From: CAZSSM01 sp964609385 | GTDB lineage: Bacteria; Planctomycetota; Planctomycetia; Isosphaerales; Isosphaeraceae | Direction of reading: 5' to 3' | Length of the DNA: 64,000 bases | Assembly: GCA_964609385.1 (NCBI GenBank) | Contig: CAZSSM010000038.1 | Span: 1-64,000, forward strand | Part shown: positions 39,212-48,399 of the stretch, piece by piece | Numbering within the stretch: the first letter of the stretch is position 1 | How the letters are laid out: the number at the start of each line of letters is the position of its first letter | Translations under genes and position numbers: made by a program | The notes under the pieces: model-generated | The model's database searches: none | What the model saw: the letters and a program-made list of their open reading frames with translations, nothing else | What the model was told of the DNA's origin: nothing

Positions 39212-40591
39212 GTGCGGATCGCCTATTTCGATTGCTTCAGCGGGATCTCCGGTGACATGACCCTGGGCGCGCTGGTCGATGCGGGGGTCGATCCCGAGGC
39301 GATCACCGGCGCGGTGGCCAAGCTCGGCCTGAACTGCCCGATCCAGTTCGAGGCGGCCCGCCGCTGCACCTTCCGCGCCACCTACGCCCGCGTCGAAGCC
39401 CCCCACGAGCACGCCCACCGGAACCTCAGCGACATCGAAACCCTGATCGATCGCGCCGAGCTCCAGGAGTCGCAGGCCGACTTGGCCAAGCGGATCTTCC
39501 GCAAGCTCGGTCAGGCCGAGGCCCGCGCCCACGGCATCCCGATCGAGCAGGTCCACTTCCACGAGGTCGGCGCCGTCGACTCGATCGTCGACATCGTCGG
39601 GACGGCCGTCGGGCTCGACCTGCTCGGCGTCGATCGGATCGAGTCGAGCCCGGTACCAACCGGCATCGGTTGGGTCCGCGGCGCCCACGGGCGGATGCCG
39701 CTGCCCACACCCGGCACGGCCGAACTGCTCAAGGGGGTCTCGCTGGCCGAGTCGAACATCACCATGGAACAGACCACGCCCACCGGCGCGGCGATCCTGG
39801 CCACGGTGGTCGAGGCGTTCGGCCCTCGGCCGTCGATGACCGTTGAGGCAGTCGGCCATGGCGCCGGCACCCGCGACCTGCCCGACCAGCCCAACATGCT
39901 CCGGATCTTCGTCGGCCAGGCCGTCGCCCATGACTTGGGCGGCGAACGCCTCTTCGTCCTCGAGACCAACCTCGACGACGTCCCCGGCGAACTGGTTGGC
40001 CACGCCTTGACCAAGCTCCTGGAAACAGGCGCCCGCGACGCCTTCATCACGCCCATCCTGATGAAGAAGAACCGGCCGGCCTGCATGATCACCGCCCTCT
40101 GCGACGAGGCCACCGTCGACGCCGCCGAACAGGTCCTCTTCCGCGAGACCTCCACGCTCGGCATCCGACGCTACGCCGTCCGCCGACGCGCCCTGCACCG
40201 TCGGCTCGTCCGAGTCGAGACCACCTTCGGCTCCATCGGCGGCAAGCTAAGCTGGATCGGCGCCCAAGCCCCGCGATTCAGCCCCGAGTACGACGACTGT
40301 GTCCGGATCGCCCAGGAACGCGATGTCCCCCTGCCCGAGGTCTACGAGGCCGCCCGCGCGGCTGGGGCCAAGCTCGCCGCCGATGCCGCACCACCATCCC
40401 TCGACGCCGATCCCCACGGACATCAGCACGGACACCATCACCACGATCACGGCAGCCACGGGCACCACCACCATCACGAACACCACGGGCATTCCCATAG
40501 CCACTCCCACCATCACGAACACCACGGGCATTCCCATAGCCACTCCCACCATCATGAACACCACGATCACGATCATCCCCATGATCACTGA
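39212..40591 (+). CDS. larC: LarC-like nickel-pincer cofactor protein with His-rich tail
   Basis: 459 residues. The GTG at 39212 (AAAGG upstream) opens VRIAYFDCFSGISGDM, the LarC start; the frame upstream has no support. The body holds VHFHEVGAVDSIVDIVG, TPTGAAIL, and LETNLDDVPGEL of the C-terminal ferredoxin-like part. LarC inserts nickel into the pyridinium-dithio-mononucleotide cofactor of lactate racemase, using CTP. The last 55 residues are nearly all His with Gly, Ser and Asp and include a 13-codon repeat, a plausible nickel store. LarA, LarB and LarE are not in this window, so they lie elsewhere or the protein has another client. Confidence 0.92.
   Translation: MRIAYFDCFSGISGDMTLGALVDAGVDPEAITGAVAKLGLNCPIQFEAARRCTFRATYARVEAPHEHAHRNLSDIETLIDRAELQESQADLAKRIFRKLGQAEARAHGIPIEQVHFHEVGAVDSIVDIVGTAVGLDLLGVDRIESSPVPTGIGWVRGAHGRMPLPTPGTAELLKGVSLAESNITMEQTTPTGAAILATVVEAFGPRPSMTVEAVGHGAGTRDLPDQPNMLRIFVGQAVAHDLGGERLFVLETNLDDVPGELVGHALTKLLETGARDAFITPILMKKNRPACMITALCDEATVDAAEQVLFRETSTLGIRRYAVRRRALHRRLVRVETTFGSIGGKLSWIGAQAPRFSPEYDDCVRIAQERDVPLPEVYEAARAAGAKLAADAAPPSLDADPHGHQHGHHHHDHGSHGHHHHHEHHGHSHSHSHHHEHHGHSHSHSHHHEHHDHDHPHDH
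40469..40546 (+). repeat. 39-bp tandem repeat in the larC His-rich tail
   Basis: Two identical 39-base copies (40469-40507 and 40508-40546), each 13 codons, encode a His/Ser/Gly block. A third, diverged partial copy follows to about 40570. The unit stays in frame, so the metal-binding tail can lengthen or shorten. Confidence 0.9.
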
Positions 40592-40693
40592 TTGACCGGA
40601 AACGTTTTGATTTCGCTACGGGATCGCTGACGCTGGCACGGGTATGGATCCGCCGATTCGCCAAGGGGCAAAGGGCAAAGGGAAGGACCCCGA

Positions 40694-41215
40694 ATGAGCA
40701 TCAGGGACGCCTTGCTGGTCTCGACGCCCATCGTCCTGGGCCTCCTGCTGGTCTTCGACCTCTGGCGTTGGCGTTGGCAGGCGCGTCGGCTGAACGATCT
40801 GGCCAGTCGATTGGACGGCCTGGGTCGCGACCTACAAACGCTCCGTGATCAGGAGCGTCGACGACGCGCGCCCGGCCACCCGCTCTCGGGCCTGCGCGCT
40901 GATCGGGGCCGGACCGAAACATCGTCGATGCCGGGGCCGACCCTGATCCAGGTACCCAACCTGGCCTCGCCGACGCCTTCGGATCGCGCCGAACAAGTCG
41001 CTCGCGAGTTGGCCGAGCGGTTCGGGCCGATCTGGGACCTGGCCCAGGCCGGCGCGACGGCCGAGACGATCGCTCGGGCGACCGGCCATCCGGTCGGCCA
41101 AGTCGAGCTGATCCTGGGCCTCCGGCGCCAGGCTGGGCCGTCGAACGATCCCGACTCCTCCGCCGCGTCTCCCTCCAGCAACTCACCCGAAGCCGAATCG
41201 ATCGCCAACGAATGA
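40694..41215 (+). CDS. Membrane-anchored protein with C-terminal helix-turn-helix-like segment
   Basis: 173 residues. One N-terminal transmembrane helix (ALLVSTPIVLGLLLVFDLW) is followed by a short coiled coil (LNDLASRLDGLGRDLQTL). The C-terminal part has FGPIWDLAQAGATAETIARATGHPVGQVELILGL, which resembles the small helical domain of DUF2802/DUF6115-type proteins. The function is unknown. It lies between larC and a glycosyltransferase on the same strand (102 and 91 bp gaps), so co-transcription is possible. Confidence 0.65.
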   Translation: MSIRDALLVSTPIVLGLLLVFDLWRWRWQARRLNDLASRLDGLGRDLQTLRDQERRRRAPGHPLSGLRADRGRTETSSMPGPTLIQVPNLASPTPSDRAEQVARELAERFGPIWDLAQAGATAETIARATGHPVGQVELILGLRRQAGPSNDPDSSAASPSSNSPEAESIANE

Positions 41216-41306
41216 TCCGCCTCACGCACGCGTCCAAGATCGACCGCTGCTCTCGAGCAATTCGTTCTCACCACGGACCGCGACATCAAGGAGGAGCGTC
41301 GCCCCC

Positions 41307-42623
41307 ATGACCGAAATCCAGCGCACGATCGTGATCGCCTACGCGGCCCTGGTCGCCGCCTGGGTCATCCGCCATCTGGTCGTCATTGCGATCCAACGCG
41401 GCCTGCGACGGTCGTTCCTAACGACCCAGTCACCGGCCCGTCGTGGCCTCGAGCCAACCGTCACGGCGGTCATCCCGGCCAAGGACGAGGAGTCGACCCT
41501 CCGCGATTGCCTGGAGTCGGTCCTGGCCCAGAGCTACCCGGGCCTGGTCAACGTGGTCGTCGTCGATGACCGGAGCGACGACCGGACCGGGGCCATCGCG
41601 CGCGAGCTGGCCGCCGAGGATCCCCGCCTAGAGGTGGTTACGATCGAGGAGCTGCCGGCCGGTTGGACCGGCAAGAACCACGCCCTGCACGTCGGGATCA
41701 CTCAGCACGCGCGAGGCGAATGGCTCTGGCTGATCGACGCCGACACGAGGCACCATCGCGACGGCCTGGCGATCCTGCTCGAACACGCCTTGGACGAGCG
41801 GGCCGACCTGGCCAGCCTGCTCCCGCTGATGCGTTGCGAATCGTTCTGGGAGCGCGTGCTGCAACCGCTGGCCGGAGTGGTCCTGATGCGGTCGTTCCCG
41901 CCGTCGTGGGTCAACCGCGACGGCCCCAAGGCGTTGCCGTTCGCCAACGGACAGGACCTCCTGGTCCGCCGCGACGTCTACGACACGATCGGCGGCCACG
42001 CGGCGGTCCGAGACCGGTTCCTGGAGGACATCGCCCTGGCGCGTCGGGTCCACGAGCGGGGGGGACGAGTTCGCCTGGCGATCAGCCACGAGATCGGCTC
42101 GACGCGGATGTACAGCTCGCTGGGCCAGTTGATCCGGGGTTGGAGCCGGATCTACTACGACGGGCTCGGTCGGAGCGTCTGGCCATTGCTGGGCAAGATC
42201 GTCGAGCCCCTAATCTTCAGTCAGTCAGCACAGATCGCGTTGCTGGCCGCGCTGGTGATGCTCGGCACGGGTTGGCCCGGCGGGCCGTTCGCCTGGTGGA
42301 TCCTCGGCCTGACCGTGCCGCACTTCCTGCTGATGCACACGGTCTTGGTCCGGCTCTACCGTGTGGCCGCCCCCACAGCGCGGTCGGCGATCTGGTATTC
42401 CTTGGCCGGATGGATCATGGATTACATCTACCTGAAGGCCATCGCGATGTGCCTGACCGGTCGGGTGACCTGGCGCGGGACCTCCTACAACAGCACGAGT
42501 GCCAGCCCCAGCGACCCTCGACCCCAGACCGAATCGAGCCCCGGCCCGATCGCGATGGGCCGGCGCCCGGTCTCCCAGACGACCACGACCGGCGCGTCCT
42601 CGACGGTCGGCCGGCCGGGTTGA
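41307..42623 (+). CDS. Glycosyltransferase family 2, HpnB/CrtQ-like
   Basis: 438 residues. The ATG has GGAGGAG upstream. After an N-terminal membrane helix comes the GT-A core: VTAVIPAKDEESTL, VVVVDDRSDDRTG, GWTGKNHALHVG, and the metal motif DADT; the acceptor-side motif is FLEDIALARRV. Three or four helices close the protein, then a Ser/Thr/Pro-rich tail. The GWTGK motif and topology resemble hopene-associated HpnB and carotenoid CrtQ enzymes, which glycosylate lipid carriers. No hopanoid or carotenoid genes are nearby, so the acceptor is open. Confidence 0.88.
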   Translation: MTEIQRTIVIAYAALVAAWVIRHLVVIAIQRGLRRSFLTTQSPARRGLEPTVTAVIPAKDEESTLRDCLESVLAQSYPGLVNVVVVDDRSDDRTGAIARELAAEDPRLEVVTIEELPAGWTGKNHALHVGITQHARGEWLWLIDADTRHHRDGLAILLEHALDERADLASLLPLMRCESFWERVLQPLAGVVLMRSFPPSWVNRDGPKALPFANGQDLLVRRDVYDTIGGHAAVRDRFLEDIALARRVHERGGRVRLAISHEIGSTRMYSSLGQLIRGWSRIYYDGLGRSVWPLLGKIVEPLIFSQSAQIALLAALVMLGTGWPGGPFAWWILGLTVPHFLLMHTVLVRLYRVAAPTARSAIWYSLAGWIMDYIYLKAIAMCLTGRVTWRGTSYNSTSASPSDPRPQTESSPGPIAMGRRPVSQTTTTGASSTVGRPG

Positions 42624-42649
42624 CCGGAGTCAGAGTCAGTCCGACGCAT

Positions 42650-43345
42650 TCAGGGTCGGCGATTCGGCTCCACGCTCAAAACCATCGACAGATCATCGGC
42701 CGAAGCGTTCAAGATGAAGCCGATGCTCCGGGTGAACGTCAGGTCCAAACGGATCGAGCGGGTCCCGGCCGGCACGGGGCCCGTGTCCTCTCGCAAGACG
42801 GTGTGGATCGGGACGCCGTTGCCCATCGGTGAGCCGAGCCCTTCGAGTTCCTTCCTGTCCGGCGAGGCCAACGTCGACGACGTGCCCAAGACCTTGCCCG
42901 ACGCGTCGAGGAAGGTCGCCGTCAGCTCTGAACGGTCGACGTTCTCGGGGATCGCCTGCTGTCGGGAGGCGCCCAGGAAACCTTTGAGGGTGTAGGTGAC
43001 ATCTCCCGCGTCGATCGCCTCGAGATCCGACACCGGGAGGGCGATCGACTGCGTCAATGATGTCCGCTCCTCGTTGCCGCCTAGGAAGTAGCCGATCCCG
43101 AAATCGACCGGGTCGGCTTGGACGGGAAACACGACCGGGTAGCTGGTGTATCGATTGCGGAAGACGTTGCCGGTCCGGGCCCAGCCCGGGAAGTCGGCCG
43201 TTGCATCCAGCCGTTTGGGGTCGACCAGCACACAATCCTCGGCGCCGGGGTTGACGATCAAGTTCGCACTGAAGTCGGCATGGGCCGTCCCCGCAACCCA
43301 GACCACAAACAAGGTTGCCGGCACACAGAAGGAGGAGAAACGCAT
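42650..43345 (-). CDS. Exported protein with NPGAE-type beta-sandwich start
   Basis: 231 residues. A signal peptide (FCVPATLFVVWVAGTAHA) is followed by FSANLIVNPGAE, the typical first strand of galactose-binding-like jelly-roll domains found in planctomycete surface proteins. The rest alternates strands and turns (VTYTLKGFLGAS, SIRLDLTFTRS), consistent with one carbohydrate-binding-like sandwich. There is no PEP-CTERM or other anchor, so it is probably secreted or periplasmic. Ligand unknown. It converges with the GT2 gene. Confidence 0.7.
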   Translation of the reverse strand: MRFSSFCVPATLFVVWVAGTAHADFSANLIVNPGAEDCVLVDPKRLDATADFPGWARTGNVFRNRYTSYPVVFPVQADPVDFGIGYFLGGNEERTSLTQSIALPVSDLEAIDAGDVTYTLKGFLGASRQQAIPENVDRSELTATFLDASGKVLGTSSTLASPDRKELEGLGSPMGNGVPIHTVLREDTGPVPAGTRSIRLDLTFTRSIGFILNASADDLSMVLSVEPNRRP

Positions 43346-43747
43346 CTAGCCAATCCTTCTCAGACACATGAACTTATAAACACACGCCCACATCAGCAAG
43401 CCCGCGTCGCACAGTGTCAAACACACGACTTATTTCAACGACAGCTCAGCTTGTCGTCGAGTGAAGTTCTGATGAAACAGGCTCGATCTTTGAGACGACG
43501 GCGCCCGACGGGGCCAACCCGGTGACCAGGTCATCCTAAACGATTGACTGGGGACGCTTTCATCAAGCCTTCGCCAAGAGAAGATCCTCGTGTCTCTGGG
43601 AGTTTCGCTCCAGATTTCGCGAACATTCCAACCCAGCCTTGCCGATCTGTTGTGACTGCTGAAGCGGGACCACCTGGGTCTGGAAAGATCGGTTCGTCCC
43701 CGCTAATCTATTATTTTGTACACAGCCCATGAGCCCGAGGTCGACTG
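43346..43747. other. Intergenic region of lower GC content
   Basis: 402 bp between divergent genes, less GC-rich than the surroundings. TATTAT at 43709-43714 is a possible -10 for the following unit, and GAGG precedes the ATG at 43748. No gene is supported. Confidence 0.35.
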
Positions 43748-44092
43748 ATGAGATACCCCACGAAGATCCTCATTCAATGTGATTTGACTGCGACTCCTTT
43801 TTCCGGAGAGCGGTTCTACTCACTAACCCTCGCGGATGGCAACCGGCACGAAGGGACTGTCCCGGTCCGCCACTGTTACGACGAGAACCAGAAGCGACTC
43901 CAAGCAGAAGACCAAGCGCCCCACAAAGGCTTCATGGAAGGGCTCGCGGTAGACACCCGGACGAGCCAGGAGGGAAAGAGTTACCTCATCATGGCGGCGC
44001 CGGACGGGAGCACCTTCGCTCTGTGGCCGAATCAGGTCACCGCCCTCCCCGCGATGAAAGACGACGTTTCGGCCCTCATTCAGGCTGGATGA
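43748..44092 (+). CDS. Hypothetical protein, partner of the DCD-family gene
   Basis: 114 residues with no recognised family. It reads as a small beta-rich domain: KILIQCDLTATPFSG, a conserved-looking GTVPVRHCYDENQ segment and a C-terminal TFALWPNQVTALP strand. There is no signal peptide. The stop is 52 bases before the best standard start of the next gene and only seven bases before the frame of that gene opens, so the two are almost certainly co-transcribed. Its codon use is less GC-biased than its neighbours, a sign of acquisition with the next gene. Confidence 0.55.
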   Translation: MRYPTKILIQCDLTATPFSGERFYSLTLADGNRHEGTVPVRHCYDENQKRLQAEDQAPHKGFMEGLAVDTRTSQEGKSYLIMAAPDGSTFALWPNQVTALPAMKDDVSALIQAG

Positions 44093-44143
44093 CCCTCGTA
44101 GACCCGAGATCTCCGTGCGATCATATATCTCTCAGACCGCGAC

Positions 44144-44824
44144 TTGAAGTGGGCGATCAAGCGTGGCCTTCTGGTGGTCGATCCTCCCGAGGAAGAAGGC
44201 TACGACCTAAAGGTCAGCCCGACATCAATCGACCTGCGGCTCGATGACATCGGACAAGCGAAAGTCTGGGACGTGGACAAACTCAGAGAAACCGACCGAG
44301 TACGATCGTCGACCCCAAGCGAGGATGCGCTCCTGTACTTAGGAGAGTATGAATACAAAGCTCTGGCCAGCGAATATCTCACCGATCCCCCAAAGGACTT
44401 GAAGGGCGAGCAAAAGCCAAAAGTATTCAAAAGAGGTGATGATGAAATTCTGGTCCGATCGGGTGGGTTCCTTCTATGGCAGACCAAGGAAACCATCGGG
44501 ACACCCGCAGAAAACCCAATGCATATATGCTTTGTTGATGGAAAAAGTACTCGTGCCAGGACGGGTCTATTGGTCCACCTGACGGCCCCGACTATCCACG
44601 CTGGCTGGAGCGGAAATGTCGTCTTGGAGATCGCCAATCTCGGCCCGTTCACATTTGTCTTGAGGGAAGACGATGTCATCGCCCAGCTCACGGTTGCGAC
44701 GATCTCGAGCCCGCCGGAGCAAACCCAACGCGATGCTGGGTCGAGCACGATGGGGCAGGGGAGAGTCACCGGGGAGCCGGGACCATCCGCAGTTCAAGGC
44801 CCTCCCGACCGAGATCAGCAGTAG
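44144..44824 (+). CDS. dCTP deaminase/dUTPase-superfamily protein
   Basis: 226 residues from a TTG; family dCTP deaminases are about 190. Motifs: SPTSIDLRL (25-33), GFLLWQTKETIGTP (108-121), then VDGKSTRARTGL, and HAGWSGNVVLEIANLG. Ser135, Arg139 and Glu162 fall at the same spacing as the E. coli catalytic Ser111, Arg115 and Glu138 (recalled from the literature), so activity is plausible. The family's usual N-terminal LSDxDI motif is present upstream of the TTG (YLSDRDL), but the frame there has only non-standard codons after a TAG at 44099-44101, so the true start may be non-canonical or the 5' end altered. An insertion with charged residues (about 50-100) and a Gly/Pro-rich tail are extra. 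Role: nucleotide metabolism or, by analogy with defence deaminases, nucleotide depletion (inference). Confidence 0.8.
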   Translation: MKWAIKRGLLVVDPPEEEGYDLKVSPTSIDLRLDDIGQAKVWDVDKLRETDRVRSSTPSEDALLYLGEYEYKALASEYLTDPPKDLKGEQKPKVFKRGDDEILVRSGGFLLWQTKETIGTPAENPMHICFVDGKSTRARTGLLVHLTAPTIHAGWSGNVVLEIANLGPFTFVLREDDVIAQLTVATISSPPEQTQRDAGSSTMGQGRVTGEPGPSAVQGPPDRDQQ

Positions 44825-44893
44825 GAGACCGGATCTCCCCGGAGCGGTCGGGCGCCTTCGAGCCGATTGAGCATACCTCATGAACTCCGCACT

Positions 44894-45958
44894 TCACGGA
44901 GCGCTCGGGGCGGAGGCCAGTTCCTGCTCCTCGAGTTCGAGGAGGTACTGCTTGCGTCGAAGGCCTCCGCCGTAGCCCCCGAGCTTTCCGTTCGCGTTGA
45001 CGACCCGGTGGCAGGGGATCAGGATCGCGATCCGGTTCAAGCCGTTGGTCCGGCCGACGGCGCGGACCGCGTTCGGGTCGCCCACCGCGTTGGCGATGTC
45101 GCGATACGACCACCTCTGACCGTACGGGATCGCGCGGAGCGCCTCCCAGACCCGCACCTGAAACGCCGTGCCGGGGTAAACGAGCGGGCTCGAGAACGTC
45201 CGCAAGGCCCCGGCGAAGTATCCGTCCAGTTCGATCTGCAGGCGCTCCAGGTGTGGGTTGGTGCCGGGCAGGATCGGGCCGGGGAAGTGGCGGCGGACCG
45301 TCGCCAGTTGGCCCTCGAGCATCCGACGATCGGTGAACTCCAAGAGACAGACGCCGTCGTCGGTCGCCCCGGCGATCATCGGGCCGAGCGGGCTCGGGAC
45401 CCACGACAGCAGAACGCACCCCGTCTCGAGGCAGTCGCCCGGCGTGCAACCGAGAGTCTGCCCGAAGGCGTCGCGGAACCCGCTAAGCGACTCGTAGCCG
45501 CTGGCAAGAGCCGCCTCATCGATCGAGGTGCCCGCGCGGATCGCGTGGAAGGCGTGCGCGAGCCGTCGACCCCGGGTGTAGGCCTGGAACGTCATCCCGT
45601 AATGACGGAGGAAGTGGCGGCGGACCGTCGCCGGATCCAGGTCCATCGCCCGCAAGTCCTTCTCGGTGATCCGCTCCGTCGGCACCTCCTCGACACGGCC
45701 CAGCAACGCGGCGACCCAGTCGGGCTGGTTCACCGTGGCCAACGGACGGCAACGCTTGCACGGTCGGTACCCGGCGAAGACCGCGCGGGCCGCCGTGGGG
45801 AAGTACTCGACGTTTCGCGGCAAGGGGCTCCGCGCCGGGCAGGTCGGTCGACAGAAGATGCCCGTCGTGCGGACCCCGATGAAGAACAGGCCGTCGTAAG
45901 AGGCGTCCCGACAAAGGTAGGCCCGCTCCATCTCGGGGATCGGTGGTAGGGTGCTCAT
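44894..45958 (-). CDS. ada: Ada: methylphosphotriester/O6-methylguanine methyltransferase and regulator
   Basis: 354 residues from the ATG at 45958. It has the full three-part Ada layout. The N-terminal zinc domain holds Cys36, Cys40, Cys67 and Cys70 (GIFCRPTC, YRPCKRC), with Cys36 matching the methyl-phosphotriester acceptor. An AraC-type helix-turn-helix follows (about 85-180), then the O6-alkylguanine methyltransferase with the active-site IPCHRV motif (Cys316). Methylation of the first domain turns Ada into an activator of its own regulon, so autoregulation is expected. It converges with the DCD-family gene. Confidence 0.95.
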   Translation of the reverse strand: MSTLPPIPEMERAYLCRDASYDGLFFIGVRTTGIFCRPTCPARSPLPRNVEYFPTAARAVFAGYRPCKRCRPLATVNQPDWVAALLGRVEEVPTERITEKDLRAMDLDPATVRRHFLRHYGMTFQAYTRGRRLAHAFHAIRAGTSIDEAALASGYESLSGFRDAFGQTLGCTPGDCLETGCVLLSWVPSPLGPMIAGATDDGVCLLEFTDRRMLEGQLATVRRHFPGPILPGTNPHLERLQIELDGYFAGALRTFSSPLVYPGTAFQVRVWEALRAIPYGQRWSYRDIANAVGDPNAVRAVGRTNGLNRIAILIPCHRVVNANGKLGGYGGGLRRKQYLLELEEQELASAPSAP

Positions 45959-46398
45959 GCTTCGGGGGAGGCATCCCGCCAAGGGACGCCCGCTCCGTCG
46001 TTGGAAATTGGTGTCTCAGTGTTCACGCCTCATGCCCCAAGGATTATCACCACGACCACGGAGGCCGCCACCGATTACCGGGCGCGGTCATCCGAAGCCT
46101 GGGCCGGGTGTACGGCTCCCGATCACGGCACGAGTCTCAAATCGGACCGTCTCCAGGACTGTTCGCCTTGAGGTAGACAACACCGACGGCCCGACCACAA
46201 TGACCCACAACGCTCCCAAGGCCCTCTACTCTGGTGTTCCGGCACCCGTGGTCCTCTGGTCGAGCTGAACGACCGGGATCGTCTCTGGGCCGGGACCGGC
46301 ACGTGCCTCGGCCCGGAACCGGGAGCGGAATCCCGACGGCTCGATGGCCGACCTACGAACCCCTTTCGACTTCGTCGCGCGGAGCCCCCTGTCGAACG
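45959..46398. other. Divergent intergenic region
   Basis: 440 bp between ada and the aldehyde dehydrogenase gene, which point apart. No gene or clear promoter was recognised. An Ada box, if present, should be on the left side. Confidence 0.3.
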
Positions 46399-48006
46399 AT
46401 GAGCCAAGCCGCCCCAATCGATTCGCCCGCTTTTGCACCGATCGCCAGCACGAACGGTTCGACGACCATCGAGATCGTCAAGCTCGACCCGACGACCGGT
46501 CAGCCACTGGAACGGATCGCCACGACCGCCCCATCACGCATCGACGACCTCGTACGTCGCGCACACGCCGCTCAAGCCGAATGGGCCGCGCGCCCCTGGC
46601 CGGAGCGTCGCGCCGTCCTGGTCCGTTGGCGCAAGACGCTCGCCCGACGCAGCTCGGAGTTGGCCGCCACGCTCGTCCGCGAGATCGGCAAGCCCTCGAT
46701 CGAGGCCTATGGCGAGGTTGTCATGACCCTCGATACGATCCAGTGGACGATCCGTCATGGCGGCCGGGCCTTAGCGCGTCGACGCCTGGGCGCGGGGCTC
46801 CAACGGCTCTTCCTCGTGCCGACGGTGCATGTGCGGCCTCGACCATTGGGTGTCATCGGGATCTGGGGCACCTGGAACTACCCGCTCTATCTGAACGCGC
46901 CGCCGATCGCACAGGCGTTGGCCGTCGGCAACGCGATCGCCTTCAAGCCCAGCGAATTGGCCCCGCTGACCGGCCGGGCCATCGTCGAGTCGGCCCACGA
47001 GGCCGGCGTGCCGACCGACCTGCTGCCACCCCTGCAAGGGGGTCCCGACCTCGGCGCGGCGTTGGCCGAATCCGAGATTGCCAAGGGGATGTACACCGGC
47101 GGGATCCACGGCGGCCGGGCGGTCCTGGAAGCCTTGGCCCGTCGAGGCGTGCCCGCCCTGGCCGAGCTTTCCGGGTACGATCCGGCCATCGTCCTGCCCG
47201 ATGCGCCGGTCGACCACGTCGCCAAGGTGCTCGCCTGGGCCGCGTTCCTCAACGCCGGCCAGTCCTGCATTGCGGTCAAGCGGATCCACGTCGTTGGCGA
47301 CCCGCAACCTTGGCTCGATGTGCTGGCGGAGGTCGCGAGGTCGCTCCGCTTCGCCCCCAACGGAACCGAGGGCGGTCCCGACTCCGACTCGAAGGTCAGA
47401 TCCAACGTCCACCCCGGGATGTCAACGACTTCGTCGACGGGCTTCGAACTGGGGCCGATGATCAGCGAGTCGGCGCGTTCGCGGTTCGACGCGACGATCC
47501 GAGAGGCCCTGCGGGCCGGCGGCCGGCTCGTCACGGGCGGGCGGATGCGACCCGGCCCCGGCTTTTTCTACGAGCCGACGATCCTCGTCGATGATGGTCC
47601 CGGAGCCCAGCGCGTCCTGGAAGGCTGCTTCGGCCCGGTCATCCTGGTCCGGGGCGCGGCCACGGTCGACGAGGCGGTCGCGCAGGCCAACAACACCCAG
47701 TTCGGCCTCTCGGCGAGCGTCTGGGGCCGCGACCGTCGGATCGCCCGCGCTGTGGCCGACCGGCTCGACGCCGGCGTGGTCATGGTTAACGATGTCATCA
47801 GCACCAGCGCTCACGTCGAAGCGCCCTTCGGCGGAATCAAGGCCAGCGGCTTCGGCCGGATCCATGGAGCCTGGGGGCTCCACGAATTCGCCCACGCTCA
47901 AACCACCGCCGATCGACCTGTCGGCCTCCCACGACCCATGATCTTTCCCTATGACCGGGACCCCTCCAAGATCCTGGCCAAGCTGATCCCCTGGCGCTAC
48001 GGCTGA
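46399..48006 (+). CDS. Aldehyde dehydrogenase family protein
   Basis: 535 residues from the ATG at 46399; the frame upstream lacks support. The NAD(P)-binding region has IGIWGTWNYPLYLN and AIAFKPSELAPLTG (catalytic-loop Asn160 and Lys183). The general base Glu256 lies in LAELSGYDP, where most relatives have LELGG, and the nucleophile Cys290 is in NAGQSCIAVKR. The class 3-like NYP pattern suggests oxidation of medium or long aliphatic aldehydes. A Ser/Thr/Asn insertion near 345-375 is extra. Single gene. Confidence 0.92.
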   Translation: MSQAAPIDSPAFAPIASTNGSTTIEIVKLDPTTGQPLERIATTAPSRIDDLVRRAHAAQAEWAARPWPERRAVLVRWRKTLARRSSELAATLVREIGKPSIEAYGEVVMTLDTIQWTIRHGGRALARRRLGAGLQRLFLVPTVHVRPRPLGVIGIWGTWNYPLYLNAPPIAQALAVGNAIAFKPSELAPLTGRAIVESAHEAGVPTDLLPPLQGGPDLGAALAESEIAKGMYTGGIHGGRAVLEALARRGVPALAELSGYDPAIVLPDAPVDHVAKVLAWAAFLNAGQSCIAVKRIHVVGDPQPWLDVLAEVARSLRFAPNGTEGGPDSDSKVRSNVHPGMSTTSSTGFELGPMISESARSRFDATIREALRAGGRLVTGGRMRPGPGFFYEPTILVDDGPGAQRVLEGCFGPVILVRGAATVDEAVAQANNTQFGLSASVWGRDRRIARAVADRLDAGVVMVNDVISTSAHVEAPFGGIKASGFGRIHGAWGLHEFAHAQTTADRPVGLPRPMIFPYDRDPSKILAKLIPWRYG

Positions 48007-48147
48007 ACGCCCCGAGTGACGGACCACGTCCCCGGCCTGTCCGCGTCGCGCGTTTCGGCAATGGGCGGAAGAGGAAGATCTCTTGGATCAAACGACGATG
48101 CCCATCACAAAGTCACATCGGCGGCAAACCGAGACGGCGGATGATAC

Positions 48148-48399
48148 TCATCGGTAATAACATGTGACGGATGTTGTTTTCATGGAGGTGAAGCCACGTT
48201 TCGCGTAGAACGCTCTGGCCTTCTCGTTCTCGTCAACGTTAATGAGCACGTACGTTCGCGCGAGATCACGTTGATGGTACTGGCTGACCTTCGTGGCCAA
48301 CCAGTCATTGAGTTCGTCGACCCCGCAATCGAAACGATCGCGTCGATGGCGTCCCTTCTCGAAGGGCTCAACGACCTAGGACCAAGCCTCATCAGCCAT
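48148..48399 (-). pseudogene. GNAT (TacT-like) toxin remnant
   Basis: The frame overlaps the end of the antitoxin gene, as in intact TacAT operons. It reads MADEAWS, then a TAG stop at 48376-48378, then HRRDRFDCGVDELNDWL and HQRDLARTYVLI, which is the start of a TacT-type acetyltransferase. It then jumps directly to NEKARAFYAKRGFTS, which is the end of the fold. The central acetyl-CoA-binding part is missing and only about 83 codons remain of an expected 160-170. A stop codon plus an internal deletion make it non-functional. Confidence 0.75.
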
